Below are positions 63,353-64,000 of a stretch of DNA of 64,000 bases, in pieces. The notes below the pieces were generated by a model. It made no database searches, was not told where the DNA came from, and saw only the letters and a list, made by a program, of their open reading frames with translations. Position numbers and translations under genes: made by a program. How positions within the stretch are numbered: position 1 is the stretch's first letter; each line of letters opens with the position of its first letter. This DNA is from Streptomyces sp. Act143 (GTDB lineage: Bacteria > Actinomycetota > Actinomycetes > Streptomycetales > Streptomycetaceae), in the NCBI RefSeq assembly GCF_003143935.1, contig NZ_QFRX01000001.1, positions 5,638,543 through 5,702,542 on the forward strand. The letters run 5' to 3'.

Positions 63353-63384
63353 CACCACAGCTGGGTGTACGTACGCGTCGTCAT
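63343..63384 (-). CDS. Leader peptide with tandem tryptophans (trpS attenuator)
   Basis: 13 residues, MTTRTYTQLWWAA, with two Trp codons in a row (63357-63352) directly before the first hairpin. TACTCT lies 7 bases before the ATG, with no ribosome binding site, so the leader peptide is probably on a leaderless message. Trp is rare, and two in 13 residues 126 bases upstream of a TrpRS gene is a strong sign of attenuation. Confidence 0.88.
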   Translation of the reverse strand: MTTRTYTQLWWAA

Positions 63385-63425
63385 GCGTCCCAGAGTACGC
63401 CGGGAGGGTTCCCTCCGGAGCGGAG

Positions 63426-63786
63426 TTGACACACCCAGACGCGGTCCGTACTGTTCTCCGAGTTGTCCGACGTGAGAGCCGACTCCGGTCGGTCCCCGGA
63501 CAGCCATTCCGTAGGTAGCCAGCAAACAATCGACGATCTGTCGTCGTGCGTATCTGCATGCGTATTTGCGAAATGAGGAATCCACGTTCGAAAGGACGCG
63601 GTCCCCGATTAGCTCGGGAGCCGGGAATCCGCTAAAGTCTCACTCGTCGGAACGGCCCAACGGCCGGGAAGACAAGCCCCTCTGACTGGGAGTCAGGCCC
63701 GAAAGGATCTGATAGAGTCAGAACCGCCGGAAAGGGAAACGCGGAAGCGGGAACCTGGAAAGCACCGAGGAAATCGGATCGGAAAA
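63426..63786 (+). promoter_or_regulatory. Ribosomal RNA promoter and leader, cut short
   Basis: TTGACA (63426-63431), 17 bases, TACTGT (63449-63454) is the best -35/-10 pair in the window. The following text CTAAAGTCTCACTCG, CCGAAAGGATCTGATAGAGTC, GAAAGGGAAACGCGGAAGCGG and CACCGAGGAAATCGGATCGG is, from memory, the Streptomyces rRNA operon leader. It should lead into further leader sequence and 16S rRNA, but stops at about 63786 where 5S sequence begins. Confidence 0.8.
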
Positions 63787-63850
63787 AAGCCTTACAGCGC
63801 CGATGGTACTGCAGGGGGGACCCTGTGGGAGAGTAGGACGCCGCCGAACA
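63787..63850 (+). rRNA. rrf: 3' half of 5S rRNA (partial)
   Basis: From AAGCCTTACAGCGCCGATGG to the end GACGCCGCCGAAC this equals the 3' portion of Streptomyces 5S rRNA (about 63 of 120 bases). The 5' half, 23S and 16S are absent; the preceding bases are rRNA leader. Confidence 0.85.
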
Positions 63851-63858
63851 AATTTTGA

Positions 63859-63896
63859 GAAAACCCCCGGCCGGGGATACCGGTCCGGGGGTTTTC
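63859..63896 (+). terminator. rRNA operon terminator
   Basis: Perfect 12-base arms GAAAACCCCCGG (63859-63870) and CCGGGGGTTTTC (63885-63896), 14-base loop, followed by TGTTTTTA. Placed as usual just after 5S. Confidence 0.9.
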
Positions 63897-63937
63897 TGTT
63901 TTTAGGGGATCGGGGGAACGCCCTTTCCCCCGATTAC

Positions 63938-64000
63938 TCAGGTTGAATCGGTGATGTCCGGTGTCTCGATCAGGCCCTGAAGGTCCAGGCCGGTGGTCGG
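63938..64000 (-). CDS. C-terminal end of a gene running in from the right edge
   Basis: On the minus strand an open frame from the edge reads PTTGLDLQGLIETPDITDST and stops with TGA (63940-63938). Third positions are mostly G or C. It is too short for family assignment; it may be chance. Confidence 0.35.
   Translation of the reverse strand, partial: PTTGLDLQGLIETPDITDST

Noticed and set aside
60131..63475. Open frame of 1114 codons on the plus strand
   Set aside because: Passes through the ABC genes, proC and antisense to trpS; highly Arg/Pro-rich, without motifs or a ribosome binding site.
63343..63585. 80-codon minus-strand gene upstream of trpS
   Set aside because: Only its last 13 codons are supported as a leader peptide; the rest crosses the rRNA promoter region.

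Overview
The window comes from a Streptomyces-type actinomycete chromosome. The DNA is very GC-rich with strong third-position G/C bias, many start codons are GTG or have no ribosome binding site, and it carries the actinobacterial marker sets sigE-cseABC, lsr2-clpC, radA-disA, an orphan nuoD and a Streptomyces-style rRNA leader. From memory the gene order closely follows the S. coelicolor SCO3334-SCO3397 region. It is mostly conserved core chromosome. I saw no prophage, insertion sequence, CRISPR array, tRNA or biosynthetic cluster.

Layout. 1-8.7 kb: a lysyl-phosphatidylglycerol synthase-like gene cut by the left edge, a membrane esterase, a coiled-coil acidic protein, two PH-domain membrane proteins, orphan NuoD, and a MidA/NDUFAF7-family methyltransferase overlapping it tail to tail. 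8.8-14.1 kb: a NarL-type two-component system, a TmrB-like P-loop protein, an ArsR-like regulator and a threonine aldolase-like enzyme. 14.3-19.8 kb: a tightly packed cofactor operon (DUF2520, panC, nadB, nadC, coaX). 19.9-26.5 kb: small hypotheticals, a BlaI-like regulator, an N-acetyltransferase, lsr2 and clpC. 26.6-33.6 kb: an accessory-looking unit of two paralogous NACHT-LRR NTPases flanking a secreted HAD phosphatase. 34-41 kb: an M23 peptidase, a TetR/MFS efflux pair and the cell-envelope stress operon sigE-cseA-cseB-cseC. 41-50 kb: a MutY-like glycosylase, disA, radA, a lipoprotein, a sigma-like/BACON membrane protein, a cysteine-rich protein and Ppx/GppA. 51-63.2 kb: a TIM-barrel isomerase, TetR, ilvD, a Ser/Thr kinase with PQQ-like repeats, an SH3 protein with a decayed copy beside it, a methyltransferase, a SulP remnant, an ABC exporter, proC and trpS. 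63.3-64 kb: a Trp-Trp leader-peptide attenuator for trpS and, facing away, an rRNA promoter and leader joined directly to the 3' half of a 5S rRNA gene.

How the parts connect. Envelope stress is the main theme: sigE-cseABC lies in the window, and promoters of the SigE type (GAACC, 16 bases, CGTCCT) precede both the lysyl-PG synthase-like gene and the M23 peptidase. The cofactor operon combines pantothenate/CoA and NAD synthesis. TrpS with its attenuator, the TmrB-like protein, and TetR/MFS are possible drug-response functions. The most unusual observations are the rRNA leader/5S junction, the NACHT-phosphatase-NACHT unit, the NuoD/NDUFAF7-like pairing, two gene remnants at 57.3 and 59.3 kb, and an intergenic cluster of three unrelated tandem repeats at 37.0-37.4 kb.
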